Below are positions 26,601 through 34,829 of a DNA stretch of 64,000 nucleotides, piece after piece. The position numbers and the translations under genes are program-made. Under the pieces are notes generated by a model. That model was not told where the DNA came from. It did no database searches and saw nothing but the letters and a program-made list of their open reading frames with translations. The stretch's first letter is position 1. Every line of letters begins with the position of its first letter. Source of the stretch: Exiguobacterium sp. s122 (lineage in GTDB: Bacteria > Bacillota > Bacilli > Exiguobacteriales > Exiguobacteriaceae); the NCBI RefSeq assembly GCF_018618475.1, contig NZ_JACSMD010000001.1:1364001-1428000 (forward strand), given 5' to 3'.

Positions 26601-28103
26601 CGTCACTTGGGCGAAGTGTTGTTTGAAATAGTGGAACAAGGAGCGCGGCCGTTCCGATAACACGGCGACAGGCTGATCGTGGCCCATCGACCCGATCGGA
26701 TCTTTCTTTTCGTTGATGAGTGGCACCATATATTGCTCGATGTCTTCTTTCGTATAACCGAAGGCACGTTGCTTTTGCTGTACGTCCTCGATAATCGGTT
26801 CGATGACAGACTCGTCCTCGATCGTCTTCATTTGTTTCAACCATTTTCCGTACGGTTCAGCCCGTGCAATCGTCTGTTTGATTTCCGAGTCTGGGATGAG
26901 TCGTTTCGATTCCAAGTCAATCAAGAGTAGTTGACCGGGGCGGAGCCGTTCTTTCTTGACCACGTTCTCGGCTTGAACTGGGATGACGCCGCTCTCGGAC
27001 GACAAAATCAACTCGCCGTCTGCCGTCTCGATGTAACGCATTGGCCGCAACCCGTTTCGGTCGAGGATGGCGCCGATTTGACGGCCGTCTGTAAAGACGA
27101 CACCGGTCGGGCCGTCCCATGGTTCCATAATTGAAGAGTGATATTGATAAAAATCTCGTTTATAGCGATCAATCGTCCCTTCGATAAACGGTTCAGGGAT
27201 GAGCATCATCGCTGTATGTGCAATCGATCGACCTGTCCGTGTAAAGAATTCGAACGCGTTGTCGAGCATCGACGAATCGCTTCCCTCTTCTTGTAAAACC
27301 GGGAATAGTCGCTCGACGTTTTCGTACAGGTCAGTCTCCGTCACGCCTTCTCTTGCCCGCATCGCGTCGATGTTACCGCGTAGCGTGTTGATTTCACCGT
27401 TATGGACGATCATCCGATTCGGGTGAGCACGTTCCCAAGACGGGAACGTGTTCGTCGAGAAGCGTGAGTGGACGATGCCGAACGTGCTCGTATAAAAAGG
27501 CGACTGCAAATCAAGATAAAACCGCTCGATTTGTTCCGGTGTGAGCATCCCTTTATAGACGATCGTCTTCGTCGAAAAGCTCGGCATATATAGGTTCAAC
27601 GATTCCGTTTTTTCGATACTTCGGCGAAGTTCATAGAGCGTCCGCTCATTCGCCTCATAATCTAGAAACGGACAAGCGACGAACCATTGGTAAATCATCG
27701 GCTGGGTCGTTCGCGCATGCTCCCCGATTGCGAGCGGGTCAACGGGCACTTCACGCCAGGTGATCGTCGCGACATCCAGGTCTTCGGCGAGACGTTCCAT
27801 CTGTCGTTGCTTTTCAATGAGCGCTGACTCTCCCGGTTGGAAGAACACCATCCCAACTGCGTAAAGCCCCGGAGCCGGCAGATTCATCGTCTGCAAAAAC
27901 AGCTCGTGTGGAATCTCCGTCATGATTCCCGCCCCGTCGCCGGCATCGATGACGCCTTGTCCTCCGCGGTGTTCAAGTCGACAAAGCATAGAAAGCGACC
28001 GACTCACAATCTCGTGTTTTTTCTCTCCGTTTAGGTTGACGTATAGGCCGATGCCGCAAGCGTCTTTCTCGAATCGTGAATCGTATAAACTCGTCCGTTT
28101 CAT
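23667..28103 (-). CDS. gltB: Glutamate synthase large subunit
   Basis: 1478 aa. A short propeptide precedes Cys16 (EKDACGIGL), the nucleophile of the class-II glutamine amidotransferase domain (about 16-430). Central and FMN-binding synthase domains follow, with the GAKSNSGEGGEDRNRF loop, the 3Fe-4S cysteines in CIMMRACHLDTCPVGVATQ, and a C-terminal glycine-rich beta-helix (GGTVVVLGQVGRNFGAGMSG). It is first in gltBD. The 220 bases upstream (28104-28323) are AT-rich and hold no gene; no GltC gene is adjacent and I could not place a regulator box with confidence. Confidence 0.97.
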   Translation of the reverse strand: MKRTSLYDSRFEKDACGIGLYVNLNGEKKHEIVSRSLSMLCRLEHRGGQGVIDAGDGAGIMTEIPHELFLQTMNLPAPGLYAVGMVFFQPGESALIEKQRQMERLAEDLDVATITWREVPVDPLAIGEHARTTQPMIYQWFVACPFLDYEANERTLYELRRSIEKTESLNLYMPSFSTKTIVYKGMLTPEQIERFYLDLQSPFYTSTFGIVHSRFSTNTFPSWERAHPNRMIVHNGEINTLRGNIDAMRAREGVTETDLYENVERLFPVLQEEGSDSSMLDNAFEFFTRTGRSIAHTAMMLIPEPFIEGTIDRYKRDFYQYHSSIMEPWDGPTGVVFTDGRQIGAILDRNGLRPMRYIETADGELILSSESGVIPVQAENVVKKERLRPGQLLLIDLESKRLIPDSEIKQTIARAEPYGKWLKQMKTIEDESVIEPIIEDVQQKQRAFGYTKEDIEQYMVPLINEKKDPIGSMGHDQPVAVLSERPRSLFHYFKQHFAQVTNPPIDALREKVVTATFTWLGPQSNPVHTGRGHARRVWLEHPILDWSRLVGIENELQVSRVDATYTTGLEASLEALFERVEAEVRDGAEVIILSDRGTNAERIPMPALLVISAVHQRLIRSNLRASCSLVSESGELREVHQAAALIGYGADAVYPYLAYATIEEAIHLNQLSFSFDEAVRRYQAATVDGIVKVMSKMGISTVQSYRGAQIFEAVGLDRDLVATHFRGTTSQLSGIGFEAIEAEGRAQHELAYDRDRPLEAGADFQWRADGEEHAFNPKTIHLLQRACRENERRYYDAYVRLHESSGQFLRQLFSFTERQPVPLEEVESVASIVSRFKTGAMSFGSLSKEAHETLAIAMNQIGAKSNSGEGGEDRNRFVPDEDGSERVSRIKQVASGRFGVTAEYLYHADEIQIKMAQGAKPGEGGQLPGNKVYPWVAEVRGSVPGVGLISPPPHHDIYSIEDLAQLIFDLKHVNPNAKISVKLVSKSGVGTIAAGVAKANADTIVISGYDGGTGASPRTSIKHTGLPWELGLLETHQTLALNGLRGRVTLETDGKLMTGRDIVLAAIFGAEEYAFATAPLVVLGCIMMRACHLDTCPVGVATQDPALRAKFMGKPEHVVNLMTFLAEDVREILASLGARTLDEIIGRTDLLEESDWKQTHPKASSLDLHPMIAMPTPLPEKEELPHPAFKSYDHRKLMPAVSRSIKSAQPTFFVGRIRNTDRAVGTMLGSELTRVHGNVGLAEDTISIRLSGSAGQSLGAFLPKGITISVIGDANDYVGKGLSGGKLALIAEKHAPFDESEQIIAGNVCLYGATSGMAFFNGHAGERFAVRNSGAVAVTEGVGDHGCEYMTGGTVVVLGQVGRNFGAGMSGGVAYLYGDQDYDKLVNPELVAVDALTDKDAEEIYSLLELHQFHTDSVKARLILDSFENELSRFVKVVPRDYANVLDVMRQLEATRPELSEADRALELFRVVTEGGGV

Positions 28104-28323
28104 CGAATCAACCCCTCTCTCTCGTACTGTTTCGTAAGTTTCATTTTGTTCTAAATATTCTGAAAAATCAAGTGATGTGTATATATTTTTGCATAATACT
28201 AATCCTTTGTATAAGTTATGTAAGCGTAATCATCTGTGATATCAAGCTTTTTCCCAAAACAACTTATGATAAATAAAGAATAAATATCCATTATATTTAT
28301 TAATTGATAGGGTCTTGAGACCA

Positions 28324-28353
28324 TAAAAAAAGAGACGTCATTCGACGTCTCTT
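28324..28353 (-). terminator. Terminator of the TspO-like gene
   Basis: AAGAGACGTC (28330-28339) pairs with GACGTCTCTT (28344-28353); a run of six T follows on the minus strand. Confidence 0.92.
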
Positions 28354-28356
28354 ACG

Positions 28357-29103
28357 TTAGACTGTTTTTCGTGTATGATGCAAGAACCCACGTGGTCGCT
28401 TCCAAATAATCAACCCGACATAGCCGAGCGCGAGCAAGATGAGTGCGCTGACGAGGACGACGTAGAGCGTCGCATTGTCGACTCGCGCAAAGATGGCGAT
28501 GTAGGCCCATACGAACACAAGTGGATAAATGAAGTCGCGGTGCCACCACATGAAAACGAGGGCGAGGACGACGCCGATCATGAGCATGAGTGACGTCCAG
28601 GCGAGTTCATCAAGACCAAGCACGGTCGTGATGCGTTCCGTCTTCATGACGACAAACACGTTGACGATTGTCGCGACCGAGACCCACCCGATATAGAGCG
28701 AGAACGGAAGGCGATCAAACCAGCTCGTCGATGTCCGGAAAGCAACACGGTACAGCCACGCCAGCGTCCCTAAGAACAAGACCATAACGACGAGCGAGGC
28801 GATAAACCATTCATTCGTAAATGCGAAGAGCCACAGCCCGTTCAAAATACAAGAGACGAGAAATCCTGCCTTCATCCGATTCGCCTGACGGTTCGCGACC
28901 GACCCTTTCTTCAACTGTAAGACGAGCCAGACGGCGAGTGCGAGATAGATGAGCCCCCAAATCGAGAACGCGTACCCGGCCGGTTTAAAGAAGATATCAA
29001 TCCGGTCCGAGACGGCCGCATTGTCCCCGCTCGCGAAATAATTGATGACGATGGTCGCCAAAAAGGCTAACCAGTTGACCAACGGCCATTTTGATAAGTC
29101 CAT
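28357..29103 (-). CDS. TspO/MBR-like tryptophan-rich membrane protein
   Basis: 248 aa with six to eight TM helices. The core FFKPAGYAFSIWGLIYLALA and the Trp-rich helices (ILNGLWLFAFTNEWF, FSLYIGWVSVATIVNV) match the larger bacterial relatives of TspO, often labelled tryptophan-rich sensory protein. TspO members bind porphyrins or sterol-like ligands, but the role of this longer form is unclear. The ATG at 29103 was chosen for GGAAG upstream and because the further-upstream in-frame codons fall in the neighbour's terminator region. Confidence 0.75.
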   Translation of the reverse strand: MDLSKWPLVNWLAFLATIVINYFASGDNAAVSDRIDIFFKPAGYAFSIWGLIYLALAVWLVLQLKKGSVANRQANRMKAGFLVSCILNGLWLFAFTNEWFIASLVVMVLFLGTLAWLYRVAFRTSTSWFDRLPFSLYIGWVSVATIVNVFVVMKTERITTVLGLDELAWTSLMLMIGVVLALVFMWWHRDFIYPLVFVWAYIAIFARVDNATLYVVLVSALILLALGYVGLIIWKRPRGFLHHTRKTV

Positions 29104-29192
29104 ATGCGCGATCTTCCACAGAAGATCTGCCACCCCCTTTTTCAATATAGTAAGGTATACCCATGTGACTCCGCTCATACACAATCGAACAT

Positions 29193-29218
29193 AAAAAAGA
29201 AACCCAGCGAAGGGTCTC
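29193..29218 (-). terminator. Terminator of the aldo/keto reductase gene
   Basis: GAAACCC (29199-29205) pairs, with one wobble, with GGGTCTC (29212-29218). Six T follow on the minus strand. Confidence 0.75.
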
Positions 29219-29225
29219 AATGTGT

Positions 29226-30038
29226 TTAAAAGTCAATGTGGTCTGGGTCAGGACCGAGGCGTTCGTGCGTCGCCACCGCATCCAGTTTTGCCAAATCATC
29301 TGCATCCAGTTCGAAATCAAAAACGTCAAAATTCTCTCGGATGCGATGCGGGGTAACGGACTTCGGTAGCGCAACGTTACCTGTGTCGAGATGCCAGCGC
29401 AACACGACTTGGGCCGGTGTTTTGCCATGCTTCTCAGCAATCTCGGCGAATGCCGGGATGTCGAGGAACTTCCCTTGCATGAGCGGGCTCCACGCCTCGA
29501 TTTGAATCCCTTCGTCTTGACAGTATTCAACGAGGTCCGGTTGTGGCAGTTGAGGATGCAATTCGACCTGGTTGATGAGCGGCGTCATCAATCCTGCCTC
29601 TTTCAACGCCTCGAGATGATGTTCTTTAAAGTTCGAGACACCAATCGCTTTGATTTTCCCGGCTTCTTGTAATTCGACCAAGGCTTCCCATGCCTCGACG
29701 AACCCGTCGACCGGCCAGTGGAGCAAACATAAATCCAAATAATCCGTATCGAGACGTTGGAGCGATTCTTCAAATGCCTCTTTTGTCCGATGCATCCGAA
29801 TATCTTCATTCCAAATTTTAGACGTCAAGAAAATCTCTTTGCGAGCGACGCCTGAAGCCTGAATCCCTTTGGCGACCCCTTCTTCATTCTTATATACAGC
29901 AGCCGTATCGATATGACGATATCCGACCTTGAGTGCCTCGGCGACCGCATCCGGTGCCTCTGTCTCATTATCGACTTTCCAGACACCGAATCCGATCATC
30001 GGGATTTGAATCCCATTCCGTAACGTTACTAATTGCAT
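29226..30038 (-). CDS. Aldo/keto reductase
   Basis: NADPH-dependent carbonyl reductase of 270 aa with a TIM barrel. The catalytic tetrad context is visible: Asp and Tyr in DTAAVYKNEEGVG, Lys in LTSKIWNED, and His in LCLLHWPVDG. The C-terminal NADPH site IALPKSVTPHRIRENF-like stretch (ALPKSVTPHRIRENFDVFDF) is also present. It resembles B. subtilis YtbE/YvgN, which detoxify methylglyoxal and related aldehydes. AAAGGGGA lies before the ATG. Single gene. Confidence 0.93.
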   Translation of the reverse strand: MQLVTLRNGIQIPMIGFGVWKVDNETEAPDAVAEALKVGYRHIDTAAVYKNEEGVAKGIQASGVARKEIFLTSKIWNEDIRMHRTKEAFEESLQRLDTDYLDLCLLHWPVDGFVEAWEALVELQEAGKIKAIGVSNFKEHHLEALKEAGLMTPLINQVELHPQLPQPDLVEYCQDEGIQIEAWSPLMQGKFLDIPAFAEIAEKHGKTPAQVVLRWHLDTGNVALPKSVTPHRIRENFDVFDFELDADDLAKLDAVATHERLGPDPDHIDF

Positions 30039-30102
30039 ACATTCATTCCCCTTTCAACTGTTCGAGCTGATTGTATCATACCCGCGAACTTATTCCGAAA
30101 AA

Positions 30103-30900
30103 CTAAATCGACAAATCTTTTCGAGTGAATCGCGCATAACAGGCGACTACCGATAAGGCGAGTAAGCCAATCAAGACGAGGAACGACACCGTCGGGACGT
30201 CCCCTTGGAGTTGCGCGTTCGCATCGAACAAAGAAAAGACCGACAGCCGTTCGAGCCAGGAGAACGTTTCGCTGAAGCCAGAGAAAATGTTTGCAATCAA
30301 AAACAAGGCGAACAACCCTCCGGTCACCATGTACGAGCGACTGCTATCATCAAAGAGGGAAGCGATGACGAACGCAATCGCACCGAGGACGAGTAACAAT
30401 AGCCCCGCATTTAGTTGTAACGTCCACATAAGACCATAATCGATCCCAAGGTCAAACATTACATCGGCGAGGGTGAGACTGAGGCCGTTTAACACGACGA
30501 ACAATACAGTCGCAAGGAGCAACACGATCAGACTCGCGGAGACGTATGCGCCTCGTGAGATAGGAGCCGCCATATATAACATGACCTCGCCTGAATCGAC
30601 CGGTTTCGCCATAAGCCGCGAGGCAAACGTCAAGGCGAACAAGATAGCGAGCACATAGAAGATGAGGCCATAGTAGTTGCCGGCGAGTAAATTCACGACA
30701 TTATCCATCGCAAGACTCGGATCGATTTTAAATACGTCGAGTAGTTCTGGCGGCAACGATTCAAGTTTTCCTTCGATGAGCCCCGTCTCTTTGATTGACG
30801 GAAAGATAGCAGCTAAAAAGAACAAGTAAAGGCTCGTTCCGAACGCATATCCGAAAATCCAGCTCCGATTCTGTTTGAATAACGAATGGACTAACGTCAT
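30103..30900 (-). CDS. ABC transporter permease (ABC-2 type)
   Basis: 265-aa integral membrane subunit with six TM helices and a large loop after TM1, typical of ABC-2 exporter permeases. It overlaps the upstream ATPase gene by 4 bases. Substrate unknown; with the divergent TetR gene the pair looks like a drug- or stress-inducible exporter. Confidence 0.85.
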   Translation of the reverse strand: MTLVHSLFKQNRSWIFGYAFGTSLYLFFLAAIFPSIKETGLIEGKLESLPPELLDVFKIDPSLAMDNVVNLLAGNYYGLIFYVLAILFALTFASRLMAKPVDSGEVMLYMAAPISRGAYVSASLIVLLLATVLFVVLNGLSLTLADVMFDLGIDYGLMWTLQLNAGLLLLVLGAIAFVIASLFDDSSRSYMVTGGLFALFLIANIFSGFSETFSWLERLSVFSLFDANAQLQGDVPTVSFLVLIGLLALSVVACYARFTRKDLSI

Positions 30901-31772
30901 GACGTTGCCTCCCCGTAATATTGCATGAACATATGCTCGAGCTCGTCCGCACCACTTGTGAGCGACTCCACCTCAAACCGCGTCAAGGTCGCAATTAACG
31001 CGTTCAATTCATCTGATGTTGAAACGGGAACGGTGACAATGCACCCGTCTCTCGTCCCGACTTTCTCTGCCAACGCTTGTGCCTCAGCCTCACTCGTCAG
31101 CTTAATTTGGTACACTTTCACGCTTCGCCGTTTCAATTCATCCATATCGGCCTCGATGATGATCCGACCGTCGCGGATGAGTGCTGCCCGGTCACACGTC
31201 TTCTCCATTTCTGGAAAGTGGTGTGAACTCATCAAAATCGCCTTCCCAGCTGCCTTCTCAGCAAGCACCCACTCAATCAGCCGTTCTTGCATCAGTGGGT
31301 CAAGCCCGCTCGTCGGCTCATCGAGTACGTAAACAGGAGCGTCTTTCATGAAACAAGTGACGATTCCGAGCTTTTGTTTCATCCCTTTCGACATTTTCCG
31401 GACTTTTAGTGATGTATCAAATGGGAAAATCGTTCGGAGACGATGTTCTCGTTCTTGACTCGTACGGTGTAACCGACTCGTCAATCGGATGATTTCCTCG
31501 CCCGTCATGTCTTGCGGATAGTTGATTTCGCCCGGTAGATAGCCGACCGACGCCTTGACACGTTCACTCTCGCGCCAACAGTCATGCCCCATGACCCTCG
31601 CTTGACCCACATCCGCATGCAGTAGCCCCATCAAATGGCGAATCGTCGTCGACTTGCCGGCCCCGTTCGGTCCGATGAAGCCAAAGACCGTGCCCGGTTC
31701 CACACGTAGCGTCACATCAAAGATGCCATGGACGGCATCAAACCGTTTCGTCAATCGATCGATTTGAATCAT
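30897..31772 (-). CDS. ABC transporter ATP-binding protein
   Basis: 291-aa ATPase of the BcrA/NatA exporter type, with Walker A GPNGAGKSTT, signature MSKGMKQKLGI, Walker B VYVLDEPTSGLDPLMQE and switch MSSHHFPEMEKTCDR, then a C-terminal regulatory extension of about 75 aa. It forms a unit with the following permease. It is divergent from the TetR gene, and the shared region carries repeated sequence. Confidence 0.92.
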   Translation of the reverse strand: MIQIDRLTKRFDAVHGIFDVTLRVEPGTVFGFIGPNGAGKSTTIRHLMGLLHADVGQARVMGHDCWRESERVKASVGYLPGEINYPQDMTGEEIIRLTSRLHRTSQEREHRLRTIFPFDTSLKVRKMSKGMKQKLGIVTCFMKDAPVYVLDEPTSGLDPLMQERLIEWVLAEKAAGKAILMSSHHFPEMEKTCDRAALIRDGRIIIEADMDELKRRSVKVYQIKLTSEAEAQALAEKVGTRDGCIVTVPVSTSDELNALIATLTRFEVESLTSGADELEHMFMQYYGEATS

Positions 31773-31807
31773 CTCGTCATCTCCTTTTTTGAAATATATC
31801 CATCATA

Positions 31808-31870
31808 TGATTACAAAACTAGTGTAACACGTTATTTTTTGAAATGGAAATGGTATATTGATTACAAAAC
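31808..31870. promoter_or_regulatory. Repeated motif in the ABC/TetR divergent promoter region
   Basis: TGATTACAAAAC occurs at 31808-31819 and again at 31859-31870; the first copy is part of an inverted pair TTACA...TGTAA (31811-31826). Such repeats between a TetR gene and its divergent target are the expected place for TetR operators. Which copy is bound is unknown. Confidence 0.5.
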
Positions 31871-31890
31871 GAATGGACAGGAGGTAGACC

Positions 31891-32460
31891 ATGGATGGTT
31901 TCATAAAACGGACGGAGGAGAAGCGAGAAGCCATTCTTTTAGCCGCCCATACGTTGATGCGGCAAAAGCAGTCTCGCTTCACTATAAGTGAACTCGCCCG
32001 TGCCGCATCGGTGTCTCCCGTCTCCATCTACAATTATTTCGGATCGAAAGAACAGGTGATCTTACTTGTGCTCACTCGCTTGACCGAGAGCGAGATGGGC
32101 TGGATTGAACGACAAATCGAACGCCACGTCCCTTTCGACGTATTACTAATCGATATATTGAAGCGTAAGATTGACACGGCTATCCTATTTGACGACACCG
32201 TGTTGGCGACCGTCACGTCGGACCCATCCTGGCATGAACTTGCCGCGCGTGGCTATGCCGCGTTTCGTCAGCTTATCGAATATGGGAAGACGAGTGGTGC
32301 CATTGAAGCGACCGTCTCGACCGATGCTTACCTTCGTTATGTACAACTGATGCAGCAGGCAATCTTGTCCGACCCGGCGCTCTCGACAGCACACATGACC
32401 GAGACGATGAACGAGTATTATCATTTTTTCCTACACGGTATTATGAAAAAGAACGATTAA
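31891..32460 (+). CDS. TetR family transcriptional regulator
   Basis: 189 aa. The N-terminal TetR HTH reads FTISELARAASVSPVSIYNY then FGSKEQVILLVL, followed by a helical ligand-binding domain. AGGAGG stands 6 bases before the ATG. It is divergent from the ABC-2 exporter genes and most likely represses them until a ligand binds. Confidence 0.92.
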   Translation: MDGFIKRTEEKREAILLAAHTLMRQKQSRFTISELARAASVSPVSIYNYFGSKEQVILLVLTRLTESEMGWIERQIERHVPFDVLLIDILKRKIDTAILFDDTVLATVTSDPSWHELAARGYAAFRQLIEYGKTSGAIEATVSTDAYLRYVQLMQQAILSDPALSTAHMTETMNEYYHFFLHGIMKKND

Positions 32461-32462
32461 AA

Positions 32463-32507
32463 AAGTCGTCTTGCCTACTTATGCGCATAAGAAAGGCAAG
32501 GCGACTT
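32463..32507. terminator. Bidirectional terminator after the tetR gene
   Basis: AAGTCGTCTTGCCT (from 32463) pairs imperfectly with AGGCAAGGCGACTT (to 32507), with an inner CTTATGCGCATAAG hairpin. A T run follows on the minus strand, fitting the convergent 118-aa gene. Confidence 0.7.
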
Positions 32508-32527
32508 CATCTATTCGTTACGGCTTT

Positions 32528-32884
32528 TTAAGAACCATCATCTTGAAGTTCAGGTGCGATGTATGAATCAACATCTTTTTCGTCTCCACACATAATAATG
32601 AGTTCAGAACTTTCAGGCGTCAAAAACACTCCCATACTTTGACACACCAAACCTTCCTCCATAGGTTCAATATGCATGTGACGTCCGATTTCAAAACGAT
32701 GGGCCATGCGAATCAACTCTGTGCCGAGTCCAATCATGGCATTTCGACTTAATGAAATCATCACTCTTGGATGTTTATGTGGACTTTCTTCCTCTTGATC
32801 TAGTACTTCCACTGTCCCGACGTTATCCGCCAGCTCATAGTAGTCATCATCTTCATCATTTTTTAAGTCGATTTCGTATCGCAT
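32528..32884 (-). CDS. Conserved-looking acidic protein, unknown
   Basis: 118 aa with an acidic N-terminal third (KNDEDDDYYE) and a more structured remainder: PRVMISLSRNAMIGLGTELI, HMHIEPMEEGLVCQSMGVFL, ESSELIIMCGD. The HxHIEP...SSELII layout is reminiscent of small immunity-type proteins, but that resemblance is weak. The ATG at 32884 is preferred over the GTG at 32893, which abuts the AAGGAA site. It follows the FAD oxidase gene by 18 bases and is probably in its transcript. Confidence 0.6.
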   Translation of the reverse strand: MRYEIDLKNDEDDDYYELADNVGTVEVLDQEEESPHKHPRVMISLSRNAMIGLGTELIRMAHRFEIGRHMHIEPMEEGLVCQSMGVFLTPESSELIIMCGDEKDVDSYIAPELQDDGS

Positions 32885-32902
32885 TCCTTTCACTTCCTTC
32901 GA

Positions 32903-34024
32903 TTAGCTATTTTCCTTCATAAAGATTGACTCAGAAATTGAGTAAAGCGACATGTCGAGCTCGCAGTCCCCTGTCAGGACAAGGTCAGCGAGCACTTTGC
33001 CGATGAACGGACCGACCGTCAGTCCCGAAGAGCCGAGTCCGTTCGCGACGACCAACTGTTCCGCTCCTGGGATGCGACCGAGCACCGGAATCGAATTCGG
33101 TGTGACGGGGCGCAACCCGACGCGTGTCTCGACGAGTTCTGCTTCAGCGAGTCCTGGGGCCGATTCGAGTCCTTTTGTGAGCACTTCGTGGACTCCGACT
33201 GCTGTCGGTCGGACATCAAAACCTTTCTCTTTCTCGTGCGTCGAGCCGATGACGACTTTACCGTCTTCGAATCCGAGCAAGTAACGTCGGCGTGGTGGCA
33301 TCGCGACCGGCCATTCTGATGTGTCCGTATCCGACAGCCTCACATGGACGATTTGCGCTTTCTCCGGCTTGACGGTTGTCGTATATCCGATCGGTTCGAG
33401 CAATTCCTTCAGCCATGCCCCACAGGCGAGAATGATTTCATCCGCTTCGTAACGAACCCCCTCGCATAAGACATGATAGCCGTCGTCTTCGACGAGTTGC
33501 GCCGAACCGTGGACGACGTTTACGCCACGCTTGATGGCGACGCGTTCAAGCGCAGATCGGATTCGCTCCCCGTCCACACGCGCCCCACCTTCGACGAGAA
33601 GCGCTTCGTAGTCTTCAGATAGTGGGGGAAAGAGGGAACGTGCCTCTTCAACCGACAATCGTGTCATTTCACCGATTTCCGGTGCGTCTTCACGACGGAC
33701 TTTCGTCCGTTCAAGCATTTCGTTCAGCTTTTTATCTTCATGCAAGGCGAGCGTCCCGACTCGTTTATAGCCGGTGTCCGTCTCACCTGCCTTTATCAAC
33801 GCATCGACCACTTCCGCGTAGTAGCGTGCCCCGCCTTTTGCTAGGGCGTACCATGCTTTGTTCCGCCGTTGCGCAATCCACGGACAGACGATTCCCGCTG
33901 CCGCATCGGTCGCCCGACCGGCGTCTTGTCGATCGATGACCGTCACGTCCGCCTTCCCGGCCAAATGATACGCCGCCGAGATGCCGACGATCCCAGAACC
34001 GATAATGAGTATTTTCTTCATCAT
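32903..34024 (-). CDS. FAD-dependent amine oxidase (glycine oxidase / D-amino-acid dehydrogenase family)
   Basis: 373 aa of the DAO family, using FAD to oxidise an amino acid or amine. IIGSGIVGISAAYHLA is the FAD Rossmann motif; DAAAGIVCPWIAQRRNKAWY and RVGLRPVTPNSIPVLGRIPG are typical family segments. The ThiO/DadA/SoxA branches share them, so the substrate is open; no thiamine genes are nearby. Start ATG at 34024 (a second ATG follows directly) after AAAGGAAAGG. Confidence 0.85.
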   Translation of the reverse strand: MMKKILIIGSGIVGISAAYHLAGKADVTVIDRQDAGRATDAAAGIVCPWIAQRRNKAWYALAKGGARYYAEVVDALIKAGETDTGYKRVGTLALHEDKKLNEMLERTKVRREDAPEIGEMTRLSVEEARSLFPPLSEDYEALLVEGGARVDGERIRSALERVAIKRGVNVVHGSAQLVEDDGYHVLCEGVRYEADEIILACGAWLKELLEPIGYTTTVKPEKAQIVHVRLSDTDTSEWPVAMPPRRRYLLGFEDGKVVIGSTHEKEKGFDVRPTAVGVHEVLTKGLESAPGLAEAELVETRVGLRPVTPNSIPVLGRIPGAEQLVVANGLGSSGLTVGPFIGKVLADLVLTGDCELDMSLYSISESIFMKENS

Positions 34025-34044
34025 GAACCTTTCCTTTCTTCCTG

Positions 34045-34076
34045 AAAAAAATCACCGGCCGGATGGCCGATGATTT
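34045..34076 (-). terminator. Terminator of the BI-1 family gene
   Basis: AAATCACCGGCC (34049-34060) pairs with GGCCGATGATTT (34065-34076). The stem touches the stop codon and a T run follows on the minus strand. Confidence 0.9.
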
Positions 34077-34807
34077 TAGTCCCGATTTGCGAGTCGATAC
34101 AACAAGTCGAGCAATTCGATATAGAGCCAGATGAGCGTCACAATCAACCCAAACGCCGCGACCCACTCGAGCGTCTTCGGTGCCCGCGCTTCTACTTGAC
34201 GCGCGATAAAATCGAAGTCAAGGACGAGGGCGAGCGAGGCGATGATGACAATCACGAACTGGACGCCAATCGCGAGTGGCGAAGAGCCGGTCATAAATGG
34301 AAGTCCTGTCCCGAAGAAGCTCATCCCGATTTGAACGAGATAGAGGAGCATGACTGTAAAGATGGCAGCCATGATGCCGGCACGGAACTTTTGTGTCACT
34401 TTGACGAGCCCCGTCGAATAGACGAACCACATCGCGAATGCGACGACGAACGTCGTCATGACGGCGCGACCGACGATTCCTGGCACCATTGCTTCGAAGA
34501 AGTACGAGACCGTCCCAACGAACACCCCTTGAATGATACCGTAGAGCGGTGCGACGACCGGCGCCGTGTTTGGTTTAAACGTGATGACGAGCGCCAGAAC
34601 CAAACCGAGTACGGCCGATCCGATCATGAGTGGGAAGAGCAATCCTTCCCCGACTGACGGGACGACCGTCCAGGTGACGCCTGCCGAAGCGGTGACAAGC
34701 AGTAGTAGTGTGAATACTTTTGACCAAGTACCGGCTTTTGTCATCGGTGCGGTCGAGTAAGCAGTGGATTCCATTGATTTGCGAAGAATTGGATTAGATT
34801 TAAGCAA
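34076..34807 (-). CDS. Bax inhibitor-1/YccA-like membrane protein
   Basis: 243 aa with seven hydrophobic segments after a soluble N-terminus (NPILRKSMESTAYSTAPMTK). The sequence fits the Bax1-I/YccA-like family, whose characterised members include the pH-sensitive calcium leak YetJ. The start is a TTG at 34807 with GGAG ten bases upstream; the closer ATG is in another frame and stops after four codons. Role in this organism not known. Confidence 0.8.
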   Translation of the reverse strand: MLKSNPILRKSMESTAYSTAPMTKAGTWSKVFTLLLLVTASAGVTWTVVPSVGEGLLFPLMIGSAVLGLVLALVITFKPNTAPVVAPLYGIIQGVFVGTVSYFFEAMVPGIVGRAVMTTFVVAFAMWFVYSTGLVKVTQKFRAGIMAAIFTVMLLYLVQIGMSFFGTGLPFMTGSSPLAIGVQFVIVIIASLALVLDFDFIARQVEARAPKTLEWVAAFGLIVTLIWLYIELLDLLYRLANRD

Positions 34808-34829
34808 CGTTCATAAGCTCCTTTGTTTG

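Noticed and set aside
28104-28323. Riboswitch or T-box in the gltB leader
   Set aside because: The region is AT-rich, without a T-box motif, conserved riboswitch core or terminator/antiterminator pair oriented towards gltB.
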